The notes beneath the pieces are model-generated. The model saw nothing but the letters and a program-made list of their open reading frames with translations, made no database searches and was not told where the DNA came from. From assembly GCF_015354575.1 (NCBI RefSeq), contig NZ_JACAFQ010000003.1, positions 81,765 to 145,764 of the forward strand: a stretch of DNA of 64,000 bases, in the 5' to 3' direction. Of the stretch, positions 28,493 through 37,104 are shown piece by piece. Source of the stretch: Pseudomonas sp. UFMG81. Lineage in GTDB: Bacteria; Pseudomonadota; Gammaproteobacteria; Pseudomonadales; Pseudomonadaceae. Within the stretch, counting starts at the first letter, position 1; the number at the start of each line of letters is the position of its first letter. A program made the translations under genes and the position numbers.

Positions 28493-30312
28493 GCCGAGGT
28501 GTCCTCCAAAGATTGCAGGTTGGCGCCGGGCTTGGCCACGCGCAGGCGCAGGGTCAGCAGGGCGCCGCCTTCCGGGTGGTTGCCCAGCAGCAGCTCGCCG
28601 CCCAGCGCGTGCATCAGGCTTTCGCAGATGGCCAGCCCCAGCCCCAGTCCCTGGGTGCGGGTCTTGGTGGTGAAGAATGGCTCCTTGGCGTGCTCCAGGG
28701 CCTGGCGGCTGAAGCCTGGGCCGTTGTCGCGGATGTACAGGTAGACGTAGTCGTCCTGCCGTTCGGCACTCAGCCACAGCTTGCGCGGGTTGGCTTTTTC
28801 GGTGAGCGCATCGAGGGCGTTGGCCAGCAGGTTGCCCAGCACCTGGCGCAGGCGCGTCTCGCCGGCCTGCACCCACAGCGTGGCGTCGGGCAGGTCACGC
28901 ACCAGTTCCACGGCCATGGCCCGGCGGCGTTTGGCCAGCAAGGCCAGGGCGTCGTCCAGCGCCGGTTGCAGGGCTACGCTCTCCGGGGCGTGCTGGTCGC
29001 GGCGGGCGAATGCGCGCAGGTGGGCGATGATCGAGGCCATGCGCCCGGTCAGCTCGCCGATCAGTTTGAGGTTGCCGCGTACATCCTCGGTGCGCTGGTG
29101 GTCGAGCAGGATCTCGGCGTTTTCGGCGTAGCTGCGGATCGCGGCCAGCGGCTGGTTGAGCTCGTGGCTGATGCTCGCCGACATGGTGCCGAGCACTGAC
29201 AGCTTGCCGGCCTGCACCAGCTCGTCCTGGGCGCGCACCAGCTCCTGCTGGGCATTCTCGCGTTCGAGCACGGCGCTTTTCAGGCGGGTGTTGAGGCCTT
29301 CGAGGTCGGCGGTGCGTTCGACCACGCGCATTTCCAGCTCGTGACGGGCGCGGGCCTCGAAGTCGATGCGGTCGATGTAGTGACGGCGACGCTGCATCAC
29401 CAGGCCGGCCAGCAGCATGGTCACCAGCAGGGCGCCGCCGCCGATGGCCATGACCGTCTGCACCGAGCGGTCCACCAGCGTGCGCGGGGCGAGGATGCTG
29501 ACCTGCCAGCCGGTTTCCTTGATGTCGCGGGTCTGCGTGAGCCAGGCGCTCTGGTTCAGGCTCAACGGTTGTGGGGCCTGGGTCGGGTAGGGCTGGATGG
29601 CGATGATCGCCTGGCGCTCGGCCGCGGTCAGCTCGCGGGTGGCGCGAAAGCGCCAGTCCGGGCGCGAGGTGAGCACCACCACGCCGTTCTGGTCGGTCAG
29701 CAGCAATTGCTCGGGCGTGCGCCCCCAGAGGGTTTCGGTGTGGTCGAGGTCGACCTTGACCACCAGCACGCCGATCACCCGGTCGCGATCATGTACGGCG
29801 GCGGCGAAGAAGTAGCCGCGCTTGGCCGAGGTGGTGCCCTGGCCGAAGAAACGCCCCAGATGCCCGTCCATGGCTTCGATGAAATACGGGCGGAACGAGA
29901 AGTTGCGGCCGACGAAGCTGTCCTGCTTGTCCCAGTTGGAGGCGGCCAGCGTATTGCCGCTGACGTCCATCAGGTACATCACCTCGGCCCCGGTCTGGTG
30001 GGTAATGTCCTTGAGCAGGCGGTTGGCGTTGGTCACCGCCTCGAGCTTGAACGGGTCGGCCAGCACGCCACGCAACGCCGGCAGGTCGCCGAGGATCTGC
30101 GGCAGGGTCTCGTAGCGGTGCAGGGTGCCCAGCAGGTTGGCGACGTAGAGGTCGAGGGTCTGGCGGTTCTGCGAGGCCAGCTCGTCCTGGTAGTAACGCT
30201 CGGCCAGATGATGCAGCGGCCATAGCAGCGGGGCGAGGCACAGCGCCAGCAGGGCCAGGCTGCGCCAGCGGGGGCGACGGGGAGGCGTGGGTCTTGGAAT
30301 CATCGCGATCAT
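28489..30312 (-). CDS. dctB: Sensor histidine kinase, DctB type
   Basis: 607 residues. An N-terminal membrane helix (about 18-35), a long periplasmic sensor of double-PDC type with FVGRNFSFRPYFIEAMDG, a second membrane helix GGGALLVTMLLAGLVMQ, a coiled coil, the H-box SASISHELNQPLAAIRSYAE and ATPase boxes LLANALDAL and IRDNGPGF. The RPYF motif is typical of C4-dicarboxylate-binding PDC sensors. It phosphorylates the DctD-like partner encoded downstream. Confidence 0.92.
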   Translation of the reverse strand: MIAMIPRPTPPRRPRWRSLALLALCLAPLLWPLHHLAERYYQDELASQNRQTLDLYVANLLGTLHRYETLPQILGDLPALRGVLADPFKLEAVTNANRLLKDITHQTGAEVMYLMDVSGNTLAASNWDKQDSFVGRNFSFRPYFIEAMDGHLGRFFGQGTTSAKRGYFFAAAVHDRDRVIGVLVVKVDLDHTETLWGRTPEQLLLTDQNGVVVLTSRPDWRFRATRELTAAERQAIIAIQPYPTQAPQPLSLNQSAWLTQTRDIKETGWQVSILAPRTLVDRSVQTVMAIGGGALLVTMLLAGLVMQRRRHYIDRIDFEARARHELEMRVVERTADLEGLNTRLKSAVLERENAQQELVRAQDELVQAGKLSVLGTMSASISHELNQPLAAIRSYAENAEILLDHQRTEDVRGNLKLIGELTGRMASIIAHLRAFARRDQHAPESVALQPALDDALALLAKRRRAMAVELVRDLPDATLWVQAGETRLRQVLGNLLANALDALTEKANPRKLWLSAERQDDYVYLYIRDNGPGFSRQALEHAKEPFFTTKTRTQGLGLGLAICESLMHALGGELLLGNHPEGGALLTLRLRVAKPGANLQSLEDTSA

Positions 30313-30342
30313 TGCGCCAGGAAAGTCTGGCGCAATTATGCG

Positions 30343-31203
30343 CTACTTGAGGCAGTCGATCAGCGCTTCGTGCCAGTGCGGCTGGGTAACCTGCCACTCC
30401 CGGGCCAGGCGTGAGCAGTCCAGGCGCGAATTGAGCGGCCGCCGTGCCGGGGTGGGGTATTCGCTGGACGGGATCGGCAGCAGCTCGGCGCAGGGCAGCC
30501 CGCGGGCCTTGAGCTGATCGCCAATGGCCTGGGCGAAGCCGAACCACGACGTCTCGCCCTGGGCGGTGAGGTGGTAGGTGCCCCAGGCGCCGGCCTGGCC
30601 ACGTTGCCAGCGCTCGATCAGTGCGCGGGTGCTGGTGGCGATGGTGCCGGCCCAGGTGGGGGCGCCGATCTGGTCGCTCACGACCTTCAATTGCGGCTTT
30701 TCCTGGAGCAGGCGCTGCATGGTCAGCAGGAAGTTGCGCCCCTGCTGCGAATAGACCCAGCTGGTGCGCAGGATCAGGTGTTGGCCGCCCGCGGCGCGGA
30801 TCGCTTGTTCGCCCGCCAGTTTGCTGCTGCCGTAGACCCCGAGCGGGTTGGGCACGTCGTCCTCGGTATAGGGCGAGGCCTTGCTGCCGTCGAACACGTA
30901 GTCAGTGGAGTAGTGGATCAGCGGCACGCCAAGGCGCTCGGCTTCTTCGGCCAGTACTCCGGGGGCTTGGGCATTGATCGCAAAGGCCAGTTCGGCTTCG
31001 CTTTCGGCCTGGTCCACCGCGGTGTGTGCCGCGGCATTGATGATCAGGTCTGGGGCCAGCGCGCGCAGTGGTTCGCGCAACTGTCCGGGCTGGGCCAGGT
31101 CAAGCTGCTCGCGGCCCAGCAACCGCACCTCGCCCAAGCCGGCCAGCGCCCCTTGCAGCGCCTGGGCTACCTGGCCATTGCGGCCGCAGACGAGGATCTT
31201 CAT
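30343..31203 (-). CDS. rmlD: dTDP-4-dehydrorhamnose reductase
   Basis: 286 residues. Rossmann start ILVCGRNGQVAQAL, then HYSTDYVFDG and the catalytic YGSSK, followed by RTSWVYSQQGRNF. It reduces dTDP-6-deoxy-L-lyxo-4-hexulose to dTDP-L-rhamnose. Its ATG overlaps the rmlC stop (ATGA). The complete rml set is not present: see the rmlA remnant at 31742-32155. Confidence 0.93.
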   Translation of the reverse strand: MKILVCGRNGQVAQALQGALAGLGEVRLLGREQLDLAQPGQLREPLRALAPDLIINAAAHTAVDQAESEAELAFAINAQAPGVLAEEAERLGVPLIHYSTDYVFDGSKASPYTEDDVPNPLGVYGSSKLAGEQAIRAAGGQHLILRTSWVYSQQGRNFLLTMQRLLQEKPQLKVVSDQIGAPTWAGTIATSTRALIERWQRGQAGAWGTYHLTAQGETSWFGFAQAIGDQLKARGLPCAELLPIPSSEYPTPARRPLNSRLDCSRLAREWQVTQPHWHEALIDCLK

Positions 31204-31745
31204 GGCAGCAGGTCCACTTCGGTGAACAGCTTGCCCTCCTGGTCCTTGGCAGACAACAGGGGGGCGCCGTCCAGCTGCCAGTCAACCGCCAGTGTCGGGT
31301 CGTCCCAGCGGATGCAGCGTTCGGCTTGCGGGTTGTAGTAGTCGGTGGTCTTGTACAGGAACTCGGCGTAGTCGCTCAGTACCACGAAGCCGTGGGCGAA
31401 ACCCTCCGGGATCCACAACTGGCGACGGTTCTCGGCGGACAGCCGCATCGCTACCCACTGGCCAAAGGTCGGTGAGCTGCGGCGCACGTCCACCGCCACG
31501 TCCAGCACTTCGCCATGGACCACCCGCACCAGCTTGCCCTGGGTGTTTTCCACCTGGAAGTGGAGGCCGCGCAGCACGCCCTTCTGCGAGCGCGAATGGT
31601 TGTCCTGGACGAACGTCGGCTTAAGTCCGGTCTGTTCGGCAAACACCTTGGCGTTGAAGCTTTCGAAGAAGAAGCCTCGGCTGTCGCCGAACACCTTGGG
31701 TTCGAGGATCAGGACATCGGGTATAGAGGAGGGGATGATGTTCAT
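31200..31745 (-). CDS. rmlC: dTDP-4-dehydrorhamnose 3,5-epimerase
   Basis: 181 residues, normal length. It has FVQDNHSRSQKGVLRGLHFQ (catalytic His in RGLHFQ) and IPEGFAHGFVVLSDYAEFLY. It epimerises the dTDP-4-keto sugar between RmlB and RmlD. The ATG overlaps the stop of the broken rmlA frame by four bases, as in an intact rmlA-rmlC junction, so its translation may depend on the remnant. Confidence 0.93.
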   Translation of the reverse strand: MNIIPSSIPDVLILEPKVFGDSRGFFFESFNAKVFAEQTGLKPTFVQDNHSRSQKGVLRGLHFQVENTQGKLVRVVHGEVLDVAVDVRRSSPTFGQWVAMRLSAENRRQLWIPEGFAHGFVVLSDYAEFLYKTTDYYNPQAERCIRWDDPTLAVDWQLDGAPLLSAKDQEGKLFTEVDLLP

Positions 31746-32155
31746 TGGGATTCGTTGGCGAGTGTGTTCGGATTCTGACCGTACCCGGTCTCTTTCAGTT
31801 TATAGGCTCTGGCCAGCGGGTTTGCGCGGCCGGTCCATGCCTTGTTGAAGGCTCGCTGTCCCTGGTAGGCAACCTTCGGCCTCAGGGGCTGCAGGCACGG
31901 CGCGGTTTGCGAAAAGCGCCCGAGGATGCTGGCGTCTCGCCTAGCGAGATCGCGACCGAAACGTGCGATGTGCAGGTCGTCGGCGTTGGTGAACTCGGTG
32001 GTTTTCAGCTCCCCCGTTGGCGACGGATGGCCTTTCCTGGCGAACTTGACCACATCGTTGTCGTAGAAGTAAAGGCCGGGTACGGCATAGCCGGATTTGG
32101 GCTGCCGCGGTTTCCCTTCGCAGGGCTGGGCATTGACCACTGGGTTGTCATGCAT
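31742..32155 (-). pseudogene. rmlA: 3' remnant of rmlA (glucose-1-phosphate thymidylyltransferase)
   Basis: An open frame of 137 codons starts MHDNPVVNAQPCEGKPRQPK and continues SGYAVPGLYFYDNDVV, a stretch that is unmistakably RmlA (KPxxPKSxYAVTGLYFYD). After GELK the match decays, but KVA...KAW and TGYGQN near the end align with the RmlA C-terminus (KVACPEEIAYRQKW, NGYGQY) at the same spacing. The N-terminal half with the nucleotide-binding GGxGTRL motif is absent: upstream of the ATG a stop codon lies at 32168-32170. Either a deletion removed the 5' half, or the copy is a decaying relic. It cannot be a working enzyme. Confidence 0.75.
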
Positions 32156-32313
32156 ATGCGGATGCCTCTACAGGGGGGCTTCGATCCATAGCCTAGCTGG
32201 TTTGGTGGGCATCGCTCGCTACCGGAAGTCCGTCGCCTGCTTCGAGCTGCCTCTTGTATATCGGCAGCAGTAGTGGCGATATAAGCGGCAAAAAAAAACC
32301 GAGGTCCCCACCC

Positions 32314-35214
32314 ATGCCCCTGAGCACCCTGATCCAGCGTTCGAGCCAGCCCAGCCCTTCACTCGGTGAAGCACAGGCCCACGCCTTGCTGCGGTCGCAT
32401 TATGACCTGCAAGGCCAGTTGCAGGCACTGGGCAGCCAACAGGATCTGAATTTCCGCGTCGACAGCGACCAGGGTCGGTTCGTGCTCAAGGCCTGCCACG
32501 GCAGCTACGCCGAAGTCGAGTTGCAAGCCCAGCATGCTGCGCTTGCGTACTTGCGCGAGCGTGGTGTGCCGGTGCCGCAGGTGCACCCATCGCGCGCTGG
32601 CGAGGCGCTGCTGGCCCTCGAAGTGGACGGCCAGCCCCTGCGGGTGCGCCTGCTCGGCTATATCGACGGCCAGCCACTGACCCGCCTCAAGCACTTGCCG
32701 CTGCGGGTGATGGCCGAGCTCGGCGCGCTTTGCGCCCAGGTCGACAAGGCCCTGGCCGATTTCGATCACCCTGGCCTTGAGCGCACCCTGCAATGGGACC
32801 CGCGCCATGCCCTGGCGCTGATCGAGCACCTGCTGCCGGTGCTCAAGGACGCCAGCCGCCGCGAACAGGTCGCCCGGCTTACCCGCCAGGCGGCGGACAA
32901 GCTGGCACCATTGGCCGGGCAACTGCCGACCCAAGCCGTGCACCTGGACATCACCGATGACAACGTGGTCTGGGCGCGCGATGCGCAGCGCCACTGGCAG
33001 GTGCAGGGGGTCATCGACTTCGGCGACCTGCTGCGCACCTGGCGCATCGCCGACCTGTCGGTGACCTGCTCGGCACTGCTGCATCATGCCGAGGGCGATC
33101 CGTTGCGTATCCTCCCGGCCGTTACTGCCTACCAGGCCGTCAACCCATTGCAGGACACCGAGCTGCGGGCGTTGTGGCCGCTGGTGCAACTGCGCGCCGC
33201 GGTGCTGGTGCTGAGCAGCGAGCAGCAACTGGCGGTCGACCCGGACAACCAGTACACCCGTGACAACATCGCCCACGAGTGGGAGATCTTCGACACCGCC
33301 TGCGCCGTGCCCGCCGCGTTGATGGAGGCAGCGATCCTCCACGCCGCCGGCAAGGCACCGGCCGGCCACGACTTCAGCGGCTGCCTGCCGTTGCTGCCGG
33401 AGCTGGTCGGGCAATCCGTCAAGCGGGTCGACCTCGGCGTACTGAGCCCCCATGGCGAGGCCGGCAATTGGCAACAGCAGGGCTTCGACCAGCGCGTGCT
33501 GGTGGCAGAGCGCGCACCCGCGAGCAGCCTGCACGGCCAGTATCGCCTGTCCCAGACGCATATCGACCGCCCCGAGGAGCCGGCCACCTGCGCCCTGGGT
33601 GTGGAGCTGAACCTGGTGCCCGGCAGCGCGTTGCAAGCACCCGCCGAAGGCGTGTGGCAACGCCTGGGCGACAACCGTGGGTGCCTGCGCACGGCGCACT
33701 GGAGCCTGTGGCTCAACGGCCTGGAGGAGGCGCCGGCCGATGGCCAGGCGCTCGCCAAGGGCCAGGTGCTGGGTGCTACTTGCGGCTTCCTCAGTGTGCA
33801 GCTGTGCCTGGACGGCCAGTTGCAGCCGCCGTTCTTCGCCACCCCTTCGCAGTCCGCGGCCTGGCTCGCCCTGTGCCCGTCACCGCGCGCCCTGCTGGGC
33901 TTTGACTGTGACGCCGAACCGCTGGCCGACCCCCAGGCCCTGCTGGCCCGGCGTGACGCCAGCTTCGCGCGCTCGCAGAAGCACTACTATGCACAGCCGC
34001 CGCATATCGAACGCGGCTGGCGCAACTACCTGATCGACATGCAGGGCCGCTCGTACCTGGACATGCTCAACAACGTCGCGGTGCTGGGCCATGGCCACCC
34101 ACGCATGGCCGCCGAGTCGGCGCGCCAGTGGTCGCTGGTCAACACCAACTCGCGCTTCCACTACGCCGCCATCGCCGAGTTTTCCGAACGCCTGCTGGAG
34201 GTGGCGCCGGAAGGTTTCGACCGGGTGTTCCTGGTGAACAGCGGCACTGAAGCCAACGACCTGGCGATTCGCCTGGCCTGGGCCTACAGCGGCGGGCGCG
34301 ACCTGCTCAGCGTGCTCGAGGCCTATCACGGTTGGTCGGTGGCCACCGACGCCATCTCCACCTCCATCGCCGACAACCCCCAGGCCCTGGAAACCCGCCC
34401 GGATTGGGTGCACCCGGTGGAGGCGCCGAACACCTTCCGTGGCCGCTATCGCGGGCCAGACAGTGCGGGCGATTACCTGCGTGATGTCGATGCCAAGCTG
34501 GCCGCGATCGATGGCAGCGGCCGCCAACTCGCGGGGATGATCTGCGAGCCGGTGTATGGCAATGCTGGCGGTATCTCGTTGCCGCCAGGCTACCTGCGCG
34601 AGGCCTACGCCAAGGTACGGGCCCGTGGCGGGGTGTGCATCGCCGACGAGGTGCAGGTGGGGTATGGACGCCTGGGCGAGTACTTCTGGGGCTTCGAGGA
34701 GCAGGGCGTGGTGCCGGACATCATCACCATGGCCAAGGGCATGGGCAACGGCCAGCCGCTGGGCGCGGTGATCACCCGCCGGGAGATCGCCGAAGCGCTG
34801 GAGGCCGAGGGCTACTTCTTCTCCTCCGCGGGCGGCAGCCCGGTCAGTTGCCGCATCGGCATGGCGGTGCTGGAGGTGATGCGCGACGAGGGCTTGTGGG
34901 ACAACGCCCGTGACGTAGGGCGGTACTTCAAGGCACGGTTGCAGGCGTTGGTCGATAAACATCCGCTTGCCGGCGCCGCCCATGGTTCGGGCTTCTACCT
35001 CGGGCTGGAACTGGTGCGCGACCGGCAGACCCTGGAGCCGGCCAGCGAAGAGACCATGCACCTGTGCGACCGCCTGCGCGAGCTGGGGATCTTCATGCAG
35101 CCCACTGGCGACTACTTGAACATCCTCAAGATCAAGCCACCGATGTGCACCACGCGGGCGAGCGTGGACTACTTTGTCGATAGCGTTGACCGGGTGCTGA
35201 GTGAAGGGCTTTGA
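32314..35214 (+). CDS. Three-part protein: APH-type kinase, degenerate M23-like domain, class III aminotransferase
   Basis: 966 residues from ATG 32314 (GAGGT eight bases upstream). Residues about 1-330 are an aminoglycoside-phosphotransferase/choline-kinase fold with VHLDITDDNVVW and VIDFGDLLRTWRIADL. The middle (about 390-530) resembles an M23/LytM beta fold (GQALAKGQVLGATCG) but lacks the metal histidines. The last 430 residues are a PLP class III aminotransferase with LVNSGTEANDLAIRLAWAYS, CIADEVQVGYGRLG and ITMAKGMGNGQPLGA, the PLP lysine being in AKGMG. This resembles the fused relatives of the hydroxylysine kinase and phospholyase pair, so it may phosphorylate an amino alcohol and then eliminate phosphate; substrate unknown. 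Confidence 0.85.
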   Translation: MPLSTLIQRSSQPSPSLGEAQAHALLRSHYDLQGQLQALGSQQDLNFRVDSDQGRFVLKACHGSYAEVELQAQHAALAYLRERGVPVPQVHPSRAGEALLALEVDGQPLRVRLLGYIDGQPLTRLKHLPLRVMAELGALCAQVDKALADFDHPGLERTLQWDPRHALALIEHLLPVLKDASRREQVARLTRQAADKLAPLAGQLPTQAVHLDITDDNVVWARDAQRHWQVQGVIDFGDLLRTWRIADLSVTCSALLHHAEGDPLRILPAVTAYQAVNPLQDTELRALWPLVQLRAAVLVLSSEQQLAVDPDNQYTRDNIAHEWEIFDTACAVPAALMEAAILHAAGKAPAGHDFSGCLPLLPELVGQSVKRVDLGVLSPHGEAGNWQQQGFDQRVLVAERAPASSLHGQYRLSQTHIDRPEEPATCALGVELNLVPGSALQAPAEGVWQRLGDNRGCLRTAHWSLWLNGLEEAPADGQALAKGQVLGATCGFLSVQLCLDGQLQPPFFATPSQSAAWLALCPSPRALLGFDCDAEPLADPQALLARRDASFARSQKHYYAQPPHIERGWRNYLIDMQGRSYLDMLNNVAVLGHGHPRMAAESARQWSLVNTNSRFHYAAIAEFSERLLEVAPEGFDRVFLVNSGTEANDLAIRLAWAYSGGRDLLSVLEAYHGWSVATDAISTSIADNPQALETRPDWVHPVEAPNTFRGRYRGPDSAGDYLRDVDAKLAAIDGSGRQLAGMICEPVYGNAGGISLPPGYLREAYAKVRARGGVCIADEVQVGYGRLGEYFWGFEEQGVVPDIITMAKGMGNGQPLGAVITRREIAEALEAEGYFFSSAGGSPVSCRIGMAVLEVMRDEGLWDNARDVGRYFKARLQALVDKHPLAGAAHGSGFYLGLELVRDRQTLEPASEETMHLCDRLRELGIFMQPTGDYLNILKIKPPMCTTRASVDYFVDSVDRVLSEGL

Positions 35215-35318
35215 AATCGATTGTTATCGGTTTATAGGCGTTCATTATGCGAAATCGGTATTCCTGGTGGCTTTAAAAGCGGATATATATCGGCTATAAA
35301 TGTTCGCCATCAGCCCGT

Positions 35319-35406
35319 GGGACCGCTTTGCGGTCCTTTCGCGACGCAAGGCCGCTCCTACAGGAGGACGCGATTCCCTGTAGGAGCGGCCTTGTGCCGC
35401 GAAAGG
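35319..35406. repeat. Paired REP palindrome
   Basis: GCAAGGCCGCTCCTACAGG faces CTGTAGGAGCGGCCTTGTGC, with GGACCGCTTTGCGGTCC at the left, between the fused aminotransferase gene and aguA. Confidence 0.88.
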
Positions 35407-35456
35407 TGCGCGCGGCGCGCCCCGCCCTTTCGCCAGTTGTTTTCCAGAGGTCATCG

Positions 35457-36563
35457 ATGAAAACCCTCAACACGACTCCCCGCGCCGACGGCTTCCACAT
35501 GCCCGCCGAATGGGCCCCGCAGACCCAGGTGTGGATGGTCTGGCCGGAGCGCCCGGACAACTGGCGCCTGGGCGGCAAGCCGGCGCAGGCCGCGCACGTG
35601 ACCCTGGCCAAGGCCATCGCCCGCTTCGAGCCGGTTACCGTGGCGGTGTCCGCCGGCCAGTACGAGAACGCCCGTCGCCAGCTCGATGTAGCCAACATCC
35701 GCGTGGTTGAGATCAGCAACGACGACGCCTGGGTGCGCGACACCGGCCCGACCTTCGTGATCAACGACCAGGGTGAGGTGCGTGGCGTGGATTGGGGCTT
35801 CAACGCCTGGGGTGGTTTCGACGGCGGCCTGTACGCGCCGTGGAACCGTGACGAGGAACTGGCCGCCAAGGTCATGGAGATGGAGCGCGTACAGCGCTAC
35901 CACACCGAAGGCTTCGTGCTCGAAGGTGGTTCGATCCACGTCGACGGCGAAGGCACCCTGATCACCACCGAAGAGTGCCTGCTCAACCGTAACCGCAACC
36001 CGCACCTGAACCGCGAGCAGATCGAGGAGATCCTGCGCGAGCACCTGGCGGTCGAGACCATCGTGTGGCTGCCGGATGGCCTGTACAACGACGAGACCGA
36101 CGGCCACGTCGACAACTTCTGCTGTTACGTCAGCCCAGGTGAAGTGTTACTGGCCTGGACCGATGATCCCCAGGACCCCAACTACGCCCGCTGCCACGCC
36201 GCCTTCGATGTGCTGAAAAACAGCCGCGATGCCAAGGGCCGCGAGTTCGTGGTGCACAAGATGCCGATCCCGGGCCCGCTGTTCGCCACCGAGCAAGAGT
36301 GTGCCGGGGTCGATCACGTGGCCGGCAGCCAGGAGCGCGACCCGTCGGTGCGCCTGGCGGGCTCCTATGTGAACTTCCTGATCGTCAACGGCGGCATCAT
36401 CGCCCCGAGCTTCGACGACCCCGCCGATGCGCAGGCCAGAGCCATCCTGGCCAAGGTCTTCCCGGACCATGAAGTGGTGATGATCCCCGGTCGCGAGCTG
36501 CTGCTTGGTGGCGGCAACATCCACTGCCTTACCCAGCAGCAACCGGCGCCGTTCAAGCGCTGA
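35457..36563 (+). CDS. aguA: Agmatine deiminase
   Basis: 368 residues from ATG 35457, with CAGAGG seven bases upstream. Guanidino-group modifying fold: [33 protein letters not shown] (His218) and the catalytic Cys357 in [13 protein letters not shown]. It converts agmatine to N-carbamoylputrescine and ammonia. The partner aguB is not adjacent. Followed by a strong terminator. Confidence 0.95.
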   Translation: MKTLNTTPRADGFHMPAEWAPQTQVWMVWPERPDNWRLGGKPAQAAHVTLAKAIARFEPVTVAVSAGQYENARRQLDVANIRVVEISNDDAWVRDTGPTFVINDQGEVRGVDWGFNAWGGFDGGLYAPWNRDEELAAKVMEMERVQRYHTEGFVLEGGSIHVDGEGTLITTEECLLNRNRNPHLNREQIEEILREHLAVETIVWLPDGLYNDETDGHVDNFCCYVSPGEVLLAWTDDPQDPNYARCHAAFDVLKNSRDAKGREFVVHKMPIPGPLFATEQECAGVDHVAGSQERDPSVRLAGSYVNFLIVNGGIIAPSFDDPADAQARAILAKVFPDHEVVMIPGRELLLGGGNIHCLTQQQPAPFKR

Positions 36564-36581
36564 TCCTTGGCTGAACAGAAG

Positions 36582-36606
36582 AGCCCGTCACCTGACGGGC
36601 TTTTTT
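36582..36606 (+). terminator. Rho-independent terminator of aguA
   Basis: GCCCGTCA, CC, TGACGGGC, TTTTTT. Confidence 0.92.
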
Positions 36607-36748
36607 GTGCCTGGCGACGGCCGGCGGCGGCAAATGGCATACGTCTTGTATTGTTTTTTCATTGTGTTTCAGAGAGATAGCGCTTAGCTGTTCTGTAACA
36701 ATCATTACGTAAGTTAGCCGCTCACGGGCCCAGGGAGTGCGTGTGGAA

Positions 36749-36946
36749 ATGAATGCAGCAAGTGAGTCGGCTAGGCCCCCATCGGCAGTTAATCACCAAT
36801 CGCTCAAAATCTTGGCGCAGTGGTTGAAACACCATGGAAGCATCCGGGTCAGGAAGACCGACCCACGACGTCTGCTGGACGGGCGATACCCTCAGGGGCT
36901 GATCAGCGATGCAGAGCTTGAAGCGCTGCTGGCTGTGTGGCACTGA
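36749..36946 (+). CDS. Small hypothetical protein
   Basis: 65 residues if ATG 36749 is used; GTG codons at 36737 and 36743 are in-frame alternatives, and AGGGAG at 36732-36737 fits the ATG best. The protein is basic in the middle (HHGSIRVRKTDPRRLLDGRY) and acidic at the end (ISDAELEALLAVWH), with no membrane segment. No family recognised. A bidirectional terminator follows. Confidence 0.55.
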   Translation: MNAASESARPPSAVNHQSLKILAQWLKHHGSIRVRKTDPRRLLDGRYPQGLISDAELEALLAVWH

Positions 36947-36973
36947 CGCGGGAAGGAACCTGTCGCAACGAAA

Positions 36974-36999
36974 AACGCCACCGCAATTGCGGTGGCGTT
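36974..36999. terminator. Bidirectional terminator
   Basis: A perfect 26-base palindrome (arms AACGCCACCGCAA and TTGCGGTGGCGTT) flanked by A and T runs. It can end both the small gene on the plus strand and the receptor gene on the minus strand. Confidence 0.85.
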
Positions 37000-37024
37000 T
37001 TCATTGGTGGGCCAGCGAACAACC

Positions 37025-37050
37025 CGTAGGAGCCAGCCTTGCTGGCGAAG
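37025..37050. repeat. Single REP unit
   Basis: GTAGGAGCCAGCCTTGCTGG, one unpaired arm just after the 3' end of the receptor gene. Confidence 0.7.
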
Positions 37051-37104
37051 CAGGCGACGCGGTGGATGGCACCGCGCCGAGATAACTGCTTGCGAAAGGC
37101 CTGA

